Source of the DNA: Perca fluviatilis
Lineage: Eukaryota > Chordata > Actinopteri > Perciformes > Percidae
Length of the DNA stretch: 64,000 nucleotides
Reading direction: 5' to 3'
Assembly (NCBI RefSeq): GCF_010015445.1
Contig: NC_053123.1
Coordinates: 13,249,434-13,313,433, forward strand
Of this stretch, positions 48,351 through 59,493 are shown piece by piece; position 1 is the first letter of the stretch; every line of letters begins with the position of its first letter. A program made the position numbers and the translations under genes. Under the pieces are notes generated by a model. It ran no database searches and was not told the origin of the DNA. It saw nothing but the letters and a program-made list of their open reading frames with translations.

Positions 48351-51300
48351 GTATGACTGACATTATACTGGAGCACAATCCCATGATCAAACTTTGCTCG
48401 TTATATTGCTGATTGCAGCATCTGTATCTGGTTGTGTAGCTGTAGTTTGTGGTGCAGTTGAGTTGTATTGTGTTATAGTGACAGATGTTTTGCCCACCTC
48501 ATCAATATCAGTAAGAGTAGAGACTAAATATTAGAAACACCTCTCAGTATAATGCAATGTAATTAAACTGCACCACAAACTAGCCATGAAGTTGAATCAA
48601 CACCTCTCTTAAATTGTTTCAATTTAAAATTGTTACTTTATTTTATTGCAGGGCTGTTGTATTGGACTGCATCAGTTTCATTTAAGTGTACCTATTAAAC
48701 TGGCAACTATATCTATCTATCTATCTATCTCAACCCTTCTCTCCCTTTCTTTCCTCAGGTTCGTGCAGTAGAGAACAAAGTGGACTTCCCTACACGTCAC
48801 GACTGGGACTCTTTCTTCCGCGACGCCAAAGACATGAATGAGACACTGCCAGGAGAGAGGCCAGACACCATCCACCTCGAGGGACTTCCTTGCCGCTGGT
48901 TCAGCCAGAAGGACAGCCCGTACCCAGACCGGCCCTCTGAAGAGGTCCTCACTGCAGTCTTCCAGGCATTTGGCAAGGTGGGACATGTTTCTGTCTCTGA
49001 TTTTTAATAGAAAATTAATCTGAACACAGAATTCACGTTATGTTATTTGTTAGTTTGAAATAAGGGCTGGGCCATATGATGATATATATTGTCAAAACGA
49101 TATCAAATTGTCTATATTTTTCTATATTGTTTCTATCGCAATGTTGGAAAAAAAAACAGCGTCTGAACTGCGTTACCATTATTTACATCATTAAATGACG
49201 CTTTACGTTCTGATCTTTGTGTCTCTGTTATGTTCATTTTGCACTAAAGGTCTTGTTAAAATGAGAAATTTTTTTTTTTTTCATTTATCAAGTATTTAAT
49301 TCACACATGACTATACAAAAACAAGCTTTACCATGTGGTTATTTCATGTAAACTAGTTATTGATTTACCAGAAAACATGCTATATATGGAGATATGAAAT
49401 AGCTTATATCTGGATAGAAAAATTTGTGACATGTATTGTTCATGTACTCAAACAATATAATTCAAAGAGATAGCTGTGGTTGTGTGCATTACATGTAAGT
49501 GATAGACTTGTCTAAACATATTTGATTGATTGATAAATAAATAAAATATTGGAAGAAATCACCAAAAGCCATGTATCTTATATTGTCACATAATCAATAT
49601 GAAGAAACGTAGGCAAAAATAACATTAAATGTTTGATTTGGTCAATGTACCACCTTTTTGATCGTAGGTGCGACATGTTGACATCCCCATGCTGGACCCA
49701 TACAGGGAGGAGATGCTGGACAAGAACTTCAACACATTCAGTTTCGGGGGTCATCTCAACTTTGAGGCTTACGTCCAGTACCAGGAGTACGGCGGCTTCA
49801 CCAAGGCCATGGACACTCTGCGCAGCATGAAGCTGATGCTGAAAGGAGACGATGGAAAGGCAGTGGCCTGCAACATCAAGGTACTACAGGCTCTCATGCT
49901 TGTAAAGTACTGCACGAGCCATGTAAATGGTTATGGCAAAAACCCCATTATTCAACTGAACCCTTGAAATATTTCCTCCCAGAACAGTTTGTGATTGTTA
50001 GATATCCTTTTCCTAAAAGCAAACTGTTCCTGAGCTTTATGAACTGAAGGATGTAATTAATTTTGATAAAGTCGTTGGAATTCCTAAATGTGTTCACTCC
50101 TAGATAGAGAATTTGATCAATGCAAACTTTAACAGGCAAGTGTTGAGAAAACTTGAGTTTAACTCATGATTAAGGTGTATAAAAAGACTTATTTACCGCC
50201 AATAGTGAACATTGCAGGGTAGTGTGTTGGCCAATTAAACTTAAACGCACATGGTAATGTGGGATTTCTTTGTAAAAATAACGATGTATTTCTACTTTTT
50301 AAATCCCGATCATGAAGTTCTTTTAACACGTTGCTATTTTTGCATACCTCTGTTTTGCATGTGAGGCCACAAGTGAATTTCAACTGCTGTAGTGATACTG
50401 CAGATAGGCAGATTTTAGCAATTAGATTGTGTTGTTCAGAGACACATAAGACGCTTTAAGACCTTTTAGTGAAATAAGAATTAAAGCTGGGTCATCATTA
50501 TTTCCAACATAATGAGGATAGGGGGAGCTAGGTCTCTTAATCCACAGAATAAGGCTTCACTGTGAAATCTAAATTAGGGTGTAAGAAGCAAGAGAGGGTC
50601 AACGTATTGTTAGTTGATTCTGTCCTTAATTTAAATAAACAAATTAATTAAAACCTATTTACAGGGCTTTATCTCGCTTGCATATTACATGAATTATTTT
50701 GAAAATGATGGCCCTCATAACCCTTTTTAATCAAGGCACTGTGGTAATCATCAGGCAAATTATCAATGAGTTATATAACTATATACTGTAGATTTCAATA
50801 ATAAGTTGTTGTAGTGAACATTTTTGTATCTGTTCTTCACAGTGGCAGGAATGATCTGCCAAGCTACAATAGCCTAAACCTTCTTAAGCATCTGTTTGTT
50901 AGACATTTTTGGAGAGCAGGATCTGACTAGCACAAATTATTTTGCTCTCTGTTTTGAGACTGTTGACACCGACACTGTCGATTCTGGTTTTACTGGACAG
51001 GCATTACCACAGCACAAAGGGTACTGCAGATTCATTAAAACGTCATCGATGCTCTAACACTGAAATGTTATTTGAAAAAGAGATTCTTACAAGAAAATGC
51101 TGTTATACCCTTTTTGTAAGCCTTGTATCTGTGCATATGTGTTTTACTCAGGTGTCCTTTGACACCAGCAAGCACCTGAGTGAGTTGGCTCTGAAAAGGA
51201 GGAGCATGGAGAGGCTGAAGTTACAGGAGCTGGAGAGGCAGAGAGAGGAGCAGAAACGACGGGAGAAGGAAGAGGAGGAGCGCCGTAAGGAGGAGGAGAG

Positions 51301-53280
51301 GTATGATGGAAGACAAAAGAGAAACTAGAAAGCTAGTTTATGATGAACAAGGTCTCCAGAAGATTCATGTAACTCTGTAAATCAGGGCAGAGGCCCCCAA
51401 TGCATGGTGTTGTACTTCTGCATTCAAATTTTATGGGAAAGGAATTCATTTTATAACATCGGTTACTTTTGTTGTCACCCACTGAGTTATGTTTGGTTAA
51501 TTTAATTTTGCCCTCGCTGTACCAAGAAAAGTTACAATGCATTGAGTAGAGTAGATAGCAAAATGTTACCAGCAATAACACATAATTCACAGAGGACAAT
51601 TTACCTTTTGTTCAGGAAACAGAAGGAGCAGGAAGAGGAGGAGAAGGAGAGGAGGAAGGAAGAGAGATTACGAAAGCGAGAGCAAAAGCTGCGGGAGAGA
51701 GAGGAGAGGAGGAACCTGAAGAAGGTGAGGCGACAGCAGGAAGAGGAGCAGAAGAAGCTGCAGATGAAGATCGCCATGGAGGAGAGGAGGCTGCTGCTTG
51801 CTCAGCGCAACCTGGAGTCAATACGGCTCATTGCTGAGCTGCTGGCCAGGTCCAAGGTACGGCATGTACACAATACACTCTCAGCGGACACACACACACA
51901 CACACACACGCAATTTAATGATACTTGTGATTTTGATACCAATACTGGTGGTGAATGTCTACAAACTTGATACTTTAATACCCTGGAAAAACACTGCACT
52001 TACTTAACCTAAGAATTGTTTTAAAACCAAATGTGAAAGCACTGTAAGTTAAGCTTTAATGTTTGAAGCTTCACTAGCCTCATAAATATTCAACCGCAAA
52101 GAATACAGTAAGTGCAACTTAGTTTGCATGTCTATCATCAAGGAGGACTATTGACGTCAGGGTGAGCTTTCATGACGAGAGTTAGCTGAGAAGATCGATA
52201 CCACTCTCCGTTAAATATGAAGACAACACTCCACACAGTTACTCCTCCCAGCCAAGAAGTAGCTGTCTCTCTACCTGGCTGTCTGACCTGAATTTGCATT
52301 TTGCTACTGGTTATGTGTTTTTTTGTTGTTGTTGTTGATTTAATCATTTCTCCCATCTGTTCATTTTTTTTGCTCCTCCTCTCCAGGCCGTGAGGCAGCA
52401 GGAGCAGGAGAAAGAGAGGGCCGAACGGGAGGACCGGGAAAGGCAAGAGCAGGCTCGACAGAAGGAGGAACTAGCTCGTCTTCAGCAGCTGGAGGCCTGC
52501 CGACGCAAGCAGGAGGAAGAGCTCCGGAGGGTGGAGGTGGAGAAGGAGCGGGCACTGGAGCTCCAGCGCCGTGAGAAGGAGCTAAGGGAGAAACTTCTTT
52601 GCAACATGTTAAAGAAGAGCAGCGGTAAAACCACACGATCTGCAGGCACGCAGGGTCAGGCTGGCCCTGTAACCAGTGAGGAGGCCTCTGATCCTGGTGG
52701 TGTTGTGATGTTGGGGCTTCTAGGCCAGGCGTACGGAGTGAAGGCAGTTGAAAGCAAAGAGAAACGGGCATCCAAAGCTAGCGTGCATTCCCAAGTTTCG
52801 GGCAAAAACCGAGCAACGGAGGAGAGGAGAGGAGGGGACAGGAAGAAAGGCCGGGAGGGAAGGAGGAAAGAGGTGGGGAGCAGGCACAGTAGGGAGCAAG
52901 TGAGGGGCCGGGAGCGCTCCCACAGAGAGAGGAGCTCCCATAGCCGGGGGAGGAGGCGCTCCCACAGCTCCAGCCGGAGGAGAAGGAGCTCCAGCCACCG
53001 CCGGAGGAGCTCCAGTGTTCATAGGAGGAGCCTCAGTCACCGTGGCAGCAGGAGGCGCAGCCACAGCCATTGCAGTAGGAGCACAAGCTCCAGCCGTGAC
53101 AGGAGCCGGAGCAGCAGTGGGAGGAGTTACAGCAGAGGGAGGAGCAGCAGGCATAGTCACCGTAGATACAGCAGAGGCAGCTCTAGGACCAGCAACAAAA
53201 GTAGAGACGGGAGGAGTCACAGCCATTACAGATACAAGAAACACAGCAACAGCAGAGACAGGAGCCACTCCAGACGCTAA
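48012..53280 (+). CDS. akap17a: A-kinase anchor protein 17A (splicing factor XE7), complete coding region, 6 exons
   Basis: AKAP17A anchors protein kinase A in nuclear splicing-factor compartments and influences splice-site choice. Coding exons are 48012-48350, 48759-48977, 49668-49880, 51152-51300, 51616-51856 and 52387-53280, joined in phase, 684 residues. The start [18 protein letters not shown] and blocks such as [34 protein letters not shown] and [20 protein letters not shown] closely match the mammalian protein as I recall it. Residues about 270-470 are a highly charged Glu/Arg/Lys helix, the region that in mammals includes PKA-binding helices. From about residue 546 to the end lies an RS domain of SRRR, HSSSRR and SRDRS repeats. 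Length is close to the mammalian protein. A 5' non-coding exon is probably upstream. Confidence 0.95.
48759..48977 (+). CDS. akap17a: akap17a coding exon 2
   Basis: Acceptor CTTTCCTCAG and donor AAG|GTGGGA. It encodes [32 protein letters not shown] and VFQAFGK. Confidence 0.95.
49063..49190 (+). repeat. Fragment of a TAGGGCTGGGC-type MITE
   Basis: AAGGGCTGGGCCATATGATG followed by ATATATATTG-type sequence resembles the left end of the hAT MITEs in septin-10. The matching right end was not found. Confidence 0.4.
49668..49880 (+). CDS. akap17a: akap17a coding exon 3
   Basis: Acceptor TTTTTGATCGTAG and donor AAG|GTACTA. It encodes [36 protein letters not shown] and KAVACNIK. Confidence 0.95.
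51152..51300 (+). CDS. akap17a: akap17a coding exon 4
   Basis: Acceptor TGTTTTACTCAG and donor AG|GTATGA. It encodes [20 protein letters not shown], then a charged Glu/Arg helix; the last Arg codon is split. Confidence 0.94.
51616..51856 (+). CDS. akap17a: akap17a coding exon 5
   Basis: Acceptor CTTTTGTTCAG and donor AAG|GTACGG. It encodes [20 protein letters not shown] through [20 protein letters not shown], a conserved helix in the mammalian protein. Confidence 0.94.
52387..53280 (+). CDS. akap17a: akap17a last coding exon (RS domain)
   Basis: Acceptor CTCCTCTCCAG. It encodes [16 protein letters not shown], further charged helix to [14 protein letters not shown], a variable linker, then an Arg/Ser-rich domain to SRDRSHSRR and TAA at 53278-53280. 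AGG-AGC-type codon repetition keeps other frames and the antisense strand open. Confidence 0.93.
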   Translation, partial: AVRQQEQEKERAEREDRERQEQARQKEELARLQQLEACRRKQEEELRRVEVEKERALELQRREKELREKLLCNMLKKSSGKTTRSAGTQGQAGPVTSEEASDPGGVVMLGLLGQAYGVKAVESKEKRASKASVHSQVSGKNRATEERRGGDRKKGREGRRKEVGSRHSREQVRGRERSHRERSSHSRGRRRSHSSSRRRRSSSHRRRSSSVHRRSLSHRGSRRRSHSHCSRSTSSSRDRSRSSSGRSYSRGRSSRHSHRRYSRGSSRTSNKSRDGRSHSHYRYKKHSNSRDRSHSRR

Positions 53281-54905
53281 TCTTATCAATATTATCAGTT
53301 TTTATTTATTGATTTTTATTCCCCATTGCCCAGCTTACACCTAAAGTTTAACAAGTTTCAGTAGAAGAAAAAATTTTTTTTGGCCACTTAATTAAGCAAT
53401 GCGGCAGTGCACCAAATGGCTTTCTCCAGAATTGCGCAGCTTGACAAAAAACAAGAAATCCCATTTTTAAAAGTAAAATCTACTCCACAGATTCAACTGA
53501 AACATGTGTAAGTGGACCCTGTATGTGTAAGGCATGTATATGGTTGCAGTTGATTCTAGGGATTTGTTTTTATTTGTTTTTATACATTTCGTACTGTTGA
53601 ATTGAAGCTGCTAACAACTGTTAATTTGTCAATGTTCAATGTATTGACATTTAACAATTTCATGGCATAAACCACCAAATTTAGTGTTTGGTTTTTTGAA
53701 TGTTATTCTTTGCCATTTGTGAAACACATTGTATCCACGTTTGGACTGAAGTACTCTAAAACTCAATAGGGTTTTCAAATTTGATTGAATGTTAGTGATC
53801 ATGATGTAATTAATGATATGCATTTCATGACTGGCTAATACATGTTTGAATTAAAGGTTGATATCATAGACTCACTGTATTTGCAGATTGAAACACCGTA
53901 CTGTGAATGCAAAAGTCTGTTGATGATCTCCATTTTCTGCAAGCAAGTTGTCTTTGTGCATGAATAACAGTGAGTTATAGAAAGTACTGAGAACAAATGT
54001 GTTATTTTGATGTGGCACCAGCCTGTTTGTCCATAATGATATGAGGTTTTACACACTTGCAGACCTCATGGCTGGCATAGTAGTGGAAGACTTAAGCGGG
54101 CAACTGGCTGCTGTTCCATTACAAATGTGAAATTTCCATAGACCATAGGAAACCTCTATGCTGACCTACAAACTGTCCTGTGTTAGCTGCCTGAAATATT
54201 TCTCTGAATACTCCTTCTGTATTTGCTGTTGGTCATAAGCAGCTCAGAAAAACACGAGACGAATTCCACAACGGACTTGTTGTCGAGCTCAAACCAAGCA
54301 GCACCATTTTTGATGATTAGAACATTTCAGTTGACAAAGGCTGGTCTCTTTGTTTAATTAGAATTTCTGATTGTTTGGAAGAAGTTAAGTTTGACAAGGA
54401 AAAGGGATTTGTTGAGTGAGTTGTGTGACGACTTGATGTTTAAATCCATGTTAGCATAATGAATAATATTGGACCTGCCTCGGCAAGCAGTGTTCTCCCT
54501 CTTTCCTCTGTCTTAGGCGAGTCATAAATGCAAGGGATGGCTTTGAGACTTGTCCAATTTCTTCAAAGGTTTTTCACAAGTCTGGGTCAGAGTTAGGAAA
54601 CCAGTTTCTGAGCCGTTTCTGCAGTCAAACCAGCACAGAACCAAGTGGAGAAAAAAAAAGATGTGAGGATGCTTTCATGTTTACAATGTAGTGCTGGATA
54701 CATTTCTTTAGCCTTACTAGTAACTGGACATACATCATACATCTTGCTGTATTTCAGCTTTGGGGAAGTCAAGTCCAATAGTTTTGTTGACACGGCTACA
54801 TCGACATTGTTGTCACAGCAAAGCCCATTTGTTATGTGTACTGTATGCTCATGATCTACTAGAGCATGTCTTGCGTACACATTTAAAATAAAAAAAATCC
54901 AAGCT
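53281..54905 (+). other. Probable akap17a 3' untranslated region
   Basis: An ATTAAA lies near 53852 and an AATAAA at 54887-54892. No gene or transposon was recognised. Confidence 0.5.
54887..54892 (+). promoter_or_regulatory. Candidate distal poly(A) signal of akap17a
   Basis: AATAAA followed by an A-rich stretch; the last such signal before the asmt promoter region. Confidence 0.4.
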
Positions 54906-55652
54906 GACAACGATGTTCTGCCACCATAACTTTCTCCTTTAACACTGTGATTCTGGTCATTTTTTGGAAATGTTATCTCTACACAAACTTACTTCCTCAA
55001 ACCCTTGTGTGAAGGATCAAGGTGACAACTTACCCAACTCCGGCTGTTGTATCTGTGTACCGTCCATACACCGCTGGTTTAATGAACTGTGGGGACGAAT
55101 AATAGTCAAATTGATGAGTGTCTCTTTAACCTCATCAAGGCATGGGACATGACAGTCTTTGTCATTAGGTCGGATGCTACCATTAGTCACTCAGTGTAAG
55201 TGCAATCAGGCCATATGGAGAAGAGAAGGGGAGTATTACTTTTATAAGACACAGTTTCCCTTCAGAGGTTTGGTATTCCAGAAGCATCAATCACATTTTT
55301 GGGGTCATGAAAACTGTGGGAAACAGATCTGGTATGAGAATGCCCTGAGTTAATGTCTCCACCCGAGTGTGAGTGATAATGAATAAGGCAGCAGCATGTT
55401 GCCAGAGAGTTGTTTCATTGTCCAATGCAGACTAAGCCCCTGCTCTAATCTGGGTTATCTGGCTGTAATCAGCTTAGCCCACTACTGCTGCTGCTGGGTG
55501 GTACTTTCTATCGCTTTAGTCTGCACTGCCATTCAAACACACCTGCTGAAGGGCCTCAGGAGTAATACAAACTAGCAGGAAAGTTCAATTTGCATGTAGA
55601 AGAGGTTGGAAGAGCGCAACATTCAGAGTCTTCTTTTCGAGGAGTCCTGGCC
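54906..55652 (+). other. Intergenic interval and asmt 5' region
   Basis: No repeat or coding exon was recognised. It contains the TAATC motifs described in the following entry. No TATA box stands out and the transcription start is not placed. Confidence 0.6.
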
Positions 55653-55695
55653 ATGGCTGAGAGTCAAGAGACGGGTTCCTCTGAGGGGACACGTG
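55422..55695 (+). promoter_or_regulatory. Candidate asmt promoter module: CCAAT, two TAATC sites, E-boxes
   Basis: CCAAT lies at 55422-55426. TAATCT (55446-55451) and TAATCA (55466-55471) are cores of OTX/CRX homeodomain sites, which drive pineal and retinal genes. A CACCTG lies near 55541 and a perfect CACGTG clock-type E-box at 55690-55695, inside coding exon 1. TAATC sites plus a CACGTG E-box are the reported recipe for pineal rhythm in fish aanat2; applying it here is inference. Confidence 0.35.
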
Positions 55696-55754
55696 CTGCA
55701 GACACGTACCCCAGAAAAATACTGGAGTATATGGAAGGATTCCTCATCTCCAAG
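55653..55754 (+). CDS. asmt: asmt exon 1
   Basis: ATG at 55653 and donor AAG|GTAAGA. It encodes MAESQETGSSEGTRAADT then YPRKILEYMEGFLISK, 34 codons. Confidence 0.88.
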
Positions 55755-58700
55755 GTAAGACATTGTGATGTGCAGTGCATACACATCTTTACTCAGTTAT
55801 TGACACAATAGTGTTCTCCTCCTCAGCTTGAGAGTTAAAAGCATTCCTGGAAGTTGAAATTGCAATAGCTTCAAAGCCACAAGATAGCATTTCTTAAGAG
55901 CTTGATTGGTCGATTAGTCAATTGAGAGAAAATCCATTGTTAATTTTTTTTTTTATTTATTAACTGATGTGATTGTTGTGGGATCTTTGTGTTTTAAGTT
56001 GATGGCCGTACAAAGAAAAGCATTTTCAAGATGCCACCTTGGGCTCCAGAATATCGTGATGAGCATTTTTTCCATTGGACATATATATAATTGTGAGATT
56101 TAACAATGAAAATAATCAATTGCAGCCCTAAGTCTCTTAACTGAAAAATACATAAAGTACTATTATTTGATTTCTTCTGGTTATATTTGGGGCCTTGTCA
56201 CCAACCTCAGGTCAATTAACTACAATTTACTATTACCTACACTATAATAGATACTAGATGATCAAGGATTAATTGAACGATCCCCGTAAACATATTGTTA
56301 CAGGAGCAAATGGTAAAAGGAGACAGACAAGAAAATGAGGACAGTAAATGAATAAATGAGAAGGTGTAAAAGGAAAGTGAAAAGAATTAAATATTATATA
56401 TGGAGAGTATGCAGCATATAAGACTACTAATGAAAACATTACTGATGCCCACATATACATCAATGAAATATACTGTATGTTCAGCTACACTCTATATGTC
56501 AAACCGTTGTGACCGTTTGAATGGCTCTTTACAATGTGATTGTTTCAATCCTTTACTGTGCTTTGATAGTGACCTACTCAGCAGAGTGTAATGAAGCACA
56601 ACAAATGATCTACAGTAGACACATGGGAACGTTTGGTCTTTCTGTTGAAATAACTGAAGCATCATTATAGTGCTCTCCTGATTAGTGTAAATATATAGTG
56701 CTATATGTGACTATTATTTCATTGATCAGATCATTTAATTAGTGAACTCTGAGATGGTGCTGCAGATAGAGCATTCTATTCTACTCTGTTCTCTCTCTCT
56801 CTCTCTCTGTCTGTGACCCAGACCATTTTCTCCTCATGCGAGCTGGGTGTGTTTGATGTGCTGCTGGCTTCAGAGCGTCCCCTGTCTGCAGAGGAGATCA
56901 GTCAGGCGATTGGAGCCAGTCTGGATGGCACACAGAGACTGCTGGCTGCCTGCACCGGCCTGCAGCTACTCAACACACACCAGGACAAAGGACGAGGTCA
57001 GCACACACAGCTAAAATAAGAATAATAGCTCATAAATAGACTAACAACTTGTCCCTCTAAATAATTAGTAGAACTTAAAGTAATGATAATTCTCACAGTG
57101 TTTCAGTACTACATAATGTAATACTGTAGGGTTGAAAAGGATATGAATGTGTCAAACTTAAATAGAATTTCACAAAAATTACCAATGAAACGCATACATA
57201 CAGTAGAAGGGGGAAAAAATCAGAGTAGTCTTTTATTACATTTTAATTTTTGTCAATTTCTCATATTCACAGGCATTCATTACATTGCACCACCTACATG
57301 CACACCTCTCCCTCAGTCTCTGTCTCCCACATAGACATAAAAGGTCAAACATTTGTTTCAACACCTGCAGTGATTCATTCACAGTCACCTCCTCACAGTC
57401 TCCTCCTCATACCTCCACCCCTCCCACCTGTTTCAGTGTTTTACAGTAACACAGAGCAGGCCAGTGTCTACCTGACCCGCTCCAGTCCTGTATCCCTCTA
57501 CCAATCCATCCAGTACAGCTCCAGAACCATCTACCTCTGCTGGCACTACCTGACCGACGCTGTCAGGTCAGTACACTGAGCATGGCCTAGAGCTGCAACT
57601 ACATTTTTTTGTCAATTAAAAGTTTAATCGTATAGGCCATAAAATGTCTGAAAATGGTAACAAAAGCCTATCACAATAAGCACAAGGTTATGTGCAGCCC
57701 AAAGTGTTAATGTCAATTACAATTATATAAAACACAGAAAAACAGCAAATCCTTAAAGTTGAGAGGCTGAAACCAGCTATCTTTTGACATTTCAAAAGCA
57801 GTTAATCAATAATTGAAATTATTTTTCTTTCTGGTGATTAATCAATTGATTAATTGGTTTAATTCCTGTCAGACTTCAAGATGTCTGAGAAACTGGTGTC
57901 TATCACCCAAACCTTAGTTCCCAAGAGATATTTTCCTGTTAGCTGGAGTATTTTCAAAAAGGAACGTGTTTTCCTTCAAATGTTCTACATATTACCTTTT
58001 GTTAAACTCTAACAAATACGGGTACGCCGTTGAATCGACGCAGTAGCATGAAACAGCCTTTACTTGTTGTCGTGCAGGGCCATGCAGTTTGTGCTGTGAT
58101 ATCCAGGTAATATCCCTTTAATATGACCTGTAATAATTTAAGATTATTTTGTAGAAGAACAATTGTTAATGACCAAAATATAATTTACAAAATGTAACTT
58201 GGGGACACAAAATGCTACAGGGGGAGTAATAAACATAACTAAATAAACCATAACTGCTTAAAAAATAATACCAAGACAATGCTACTGTAAATAATGCACA
58301 AGTAGTATTCAATTAAATGAGCAAGCCAAGAGCAAATCACACAAGGGTGGGCCATGAGGGGCTGTGAGAACTGCACGTTTGATTTGTAGCTGAAGGATGT
58401 GGATTCTAGTCCTCCTTTTCTGTTTGAACAGTGTCTGAAGATGGATTTTAGTCTCATTGTAATGTCTGAGGGAGGACAGCCAGCCGCTCTCAGACTGGAT
58501 TCACTGTGGCTGACGAGTGAAGACCATCTGTAAGAAAAAAATGACTGCAGAAGTAAAGATGATATCTAAAGGATAAAGGCACCTTGATCTAAATGACTAA
58601 TTCTTCCCATGTGGGAGTGTGCAACAAAAAAATGTGAATTCACCTAGAGTAGACGACAGCATGATCGTGAATTCATGTCAGCACATTTGATCCACGTCAA

Positions 58701-58954
58701 ACTGTGGCGATGAGATGAAGCTGATTTTAAGTAGTGAGAAGATCAATAACTAGACCCCACATTTTGTACACTCACTTAGCAAATATATGTGAAAAATCAT
58801 CAAATAAGTCACATATACCCAATACATATAGCACTGTGTAATGTGGTTGCCATTAATGAATATTTCTGCCTTTGCCTTGTTCTAGAGAGGGAAGAAATCA
58901 GTATGAAAAGGCTTTTGGAGTCACCTCGAACGACCTGTTTCAAGCTCTCTACAG
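55653..58954 (+). CDS. asmt: Acetylserotonin O-methyltransferase, N-terminal part (4 exons; continues beyond window)
   Basis: ASMT methylates N-acetylserotonin with S-adenosylmethionine, the last step of melatonin synthesis in pineal and retina. Exons 55653-55754, 56822-56996, 57437-57566 and 58886-58954 join in phase to about 158 codons. They encode the N-terminal dimerisation/helical domain: YPRKILEYMEGFLISK, SSCELGVFDVLL, LLAACTGLQLL, VFYSNTEQASVYLTRSSP, TIYLCWHYLTDAVREGRNQY and EKAFGVTSNDLFQALY. These closely resemble chicken and mammalian ASMT as recalled. The SAM-binding core is not in the window, so the next intron is over 5 kb. Start ATG (GGCCATGGCT) has a strong context. Fish often have two asmt paralogues; which one this is cannot be told. 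Confidence 0.92.
55755..56821 (+). other. asmt intron 1
   Basis: An old repeat lies at about 55905-56130 (TTGGTCGATTAGTCAATTG to ATCAATTGCAGCCCTAA). A CT-dinucleotide polypyrimidine run (about 56791-56810) sits directly before the exon 2 acceptor. Confidence 0.75.
56822..56996 (+). CDS. asmt: asmt exon 2
   Basis: Acceptor CTGTGACCCAG and donor G|GTCAGC. It encodes TIFSSCELGVFDVLLASERP through AEEISQAIGASLDGTQRLL to LLNTHQDKGR. Confidence 0.92.
57437..57566 (+). CDS. asmt: asmt exon 3
   Basis: Acceptor CCACCTGTTTCAG and donor AG|GTCAGT. It encodes FYSNTEQASVYLTRSSPVSL and SRTIYLCWHYLTDAV. Confidence 0.93.
57567..58885 (+). other. asmt intron 3
   Basis: An old repeat of the CTGCAACTA / GATTAATCAATTGATTAATT type occupies about 57585-57860. 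The rest shows nothing recognised. Confidence 0.75.
58886..58954 (+). CDS. asmt: asmt exon 4
   Basis: Acceptor CCTTGTTCTAG and donor AG|GTAAGA. It encodes REGRNQYEKAFGVTSNDLFQ then ALY and a split Arg. A CA repeat starts at intron position +21. Confidence 0.92.
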
Positions 58955-58974
58955 GTAAGAAGCAGTCTTTGTGG

Positions 58975-59005
<31 letters not shown>

Positions 59006-59026
59006 ACACATACACACACACACACC
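58975..59026. repeat. (CA)n with interruptions
   Basis: CA dinucleotides with a few T interruptions just downstream of the asmt exon 4 donor. Confidence 0.93.
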
Positions 59027-59293
59027 AGCATGCATGCACACACAAATTTTTTTTAACACATTGTCGCTCATTTACATTCCACCCGTCTCTCCATCTTAAG
59101 CTTGTCTGTCACTCTCTCTTTTTCCCCTTAAAAACAGTCTCATGGGATTTGTTAGGAGGCAGGGGATGTGTGTGTGAGAGAGAGAGAGGGTGTGGGCAGT
59201 GATGTGAGGAAGCTTGGAGCTGAGAGAGAGAAAATAAATCTGCCATTGTCCTTGAGGTCTCGTGTGTTTAGGGTTTCTAGTGTCCATAGTTTT

Positions 59294-59493
59294 TTTTTTG
59301 TAAAGATTATTTTTGGGGCATTTTTAGGCCTTTATTCGACAGCACAGCTGAAGACATGAAAGGAGAGAGAGGGGGAATGACATGCAGCACAGGTCCGCAG
59401 GTCACAGTCGAACCCCAGTTTGCTGCATCGAGGAGTAAACCTCTATATAGGCCTATGGGCGCCTGCTCTAGCAACTGAGCTGTCCGGGCGCCC
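59294..59493 (-). mobile_element. tRNA-derived SINE with 15-bp target duplication
   Basis: On the minus strand the head reads GGGCGCCCGGACAGCTCAGT, with a Pol III A box (AGCTCAGTTGCTAGAGC, 59465-59481) and B box (GGTTCGACT, near 59405-59414), and a poly-A tail at 59290-59299. AGTGTCCATAGTTTT (59279-59293) and AGTGCCCATAGTTTT (59494-59508) flank it as a target duplication with one mismatch. The family name is not assigned. Confidence 0.85.

Larger units (their letters stand above)
48351..52386 (+). other. akap17a introns 1-5
   Basis: Intron 1 (48351-48758) has a short CTAT repeat near 48712-48731. Intron 2 (48978-49667) has a MITE end near 49063. Intron 3 (49881-51151) and intron 4 (51301-51615) show nothing. 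Intron 5 (51857-52386) has a CA repeat at 51889-51909, starting at position +33. Confidence 0.8.

Noticed and set aside
52720..53289. Minus-strand Ala/Pro/Val-rich open frame of about 189 codons, and a plus-strand Gly/Ala frame at 53015-53344
   Set aside because: Both lie over the akap17a RS domain, whose repetitive AGG/AGC codons keep other frames free of stops. No independent start context or family similarity.
58060..58110. Possible asmt exon after GTCGTGCAG
   Set aside because: Phase and sequence do not fit ASMT, and exons 3 and 4 already join in frame and in homology without it.
59401..59493. tRNA gene suggested by A and B boxes
   Set aside because: The boxes belong to a SINE head with a long body, poly-A tail and target duplication; a cloverleaf and terminator are not evident.
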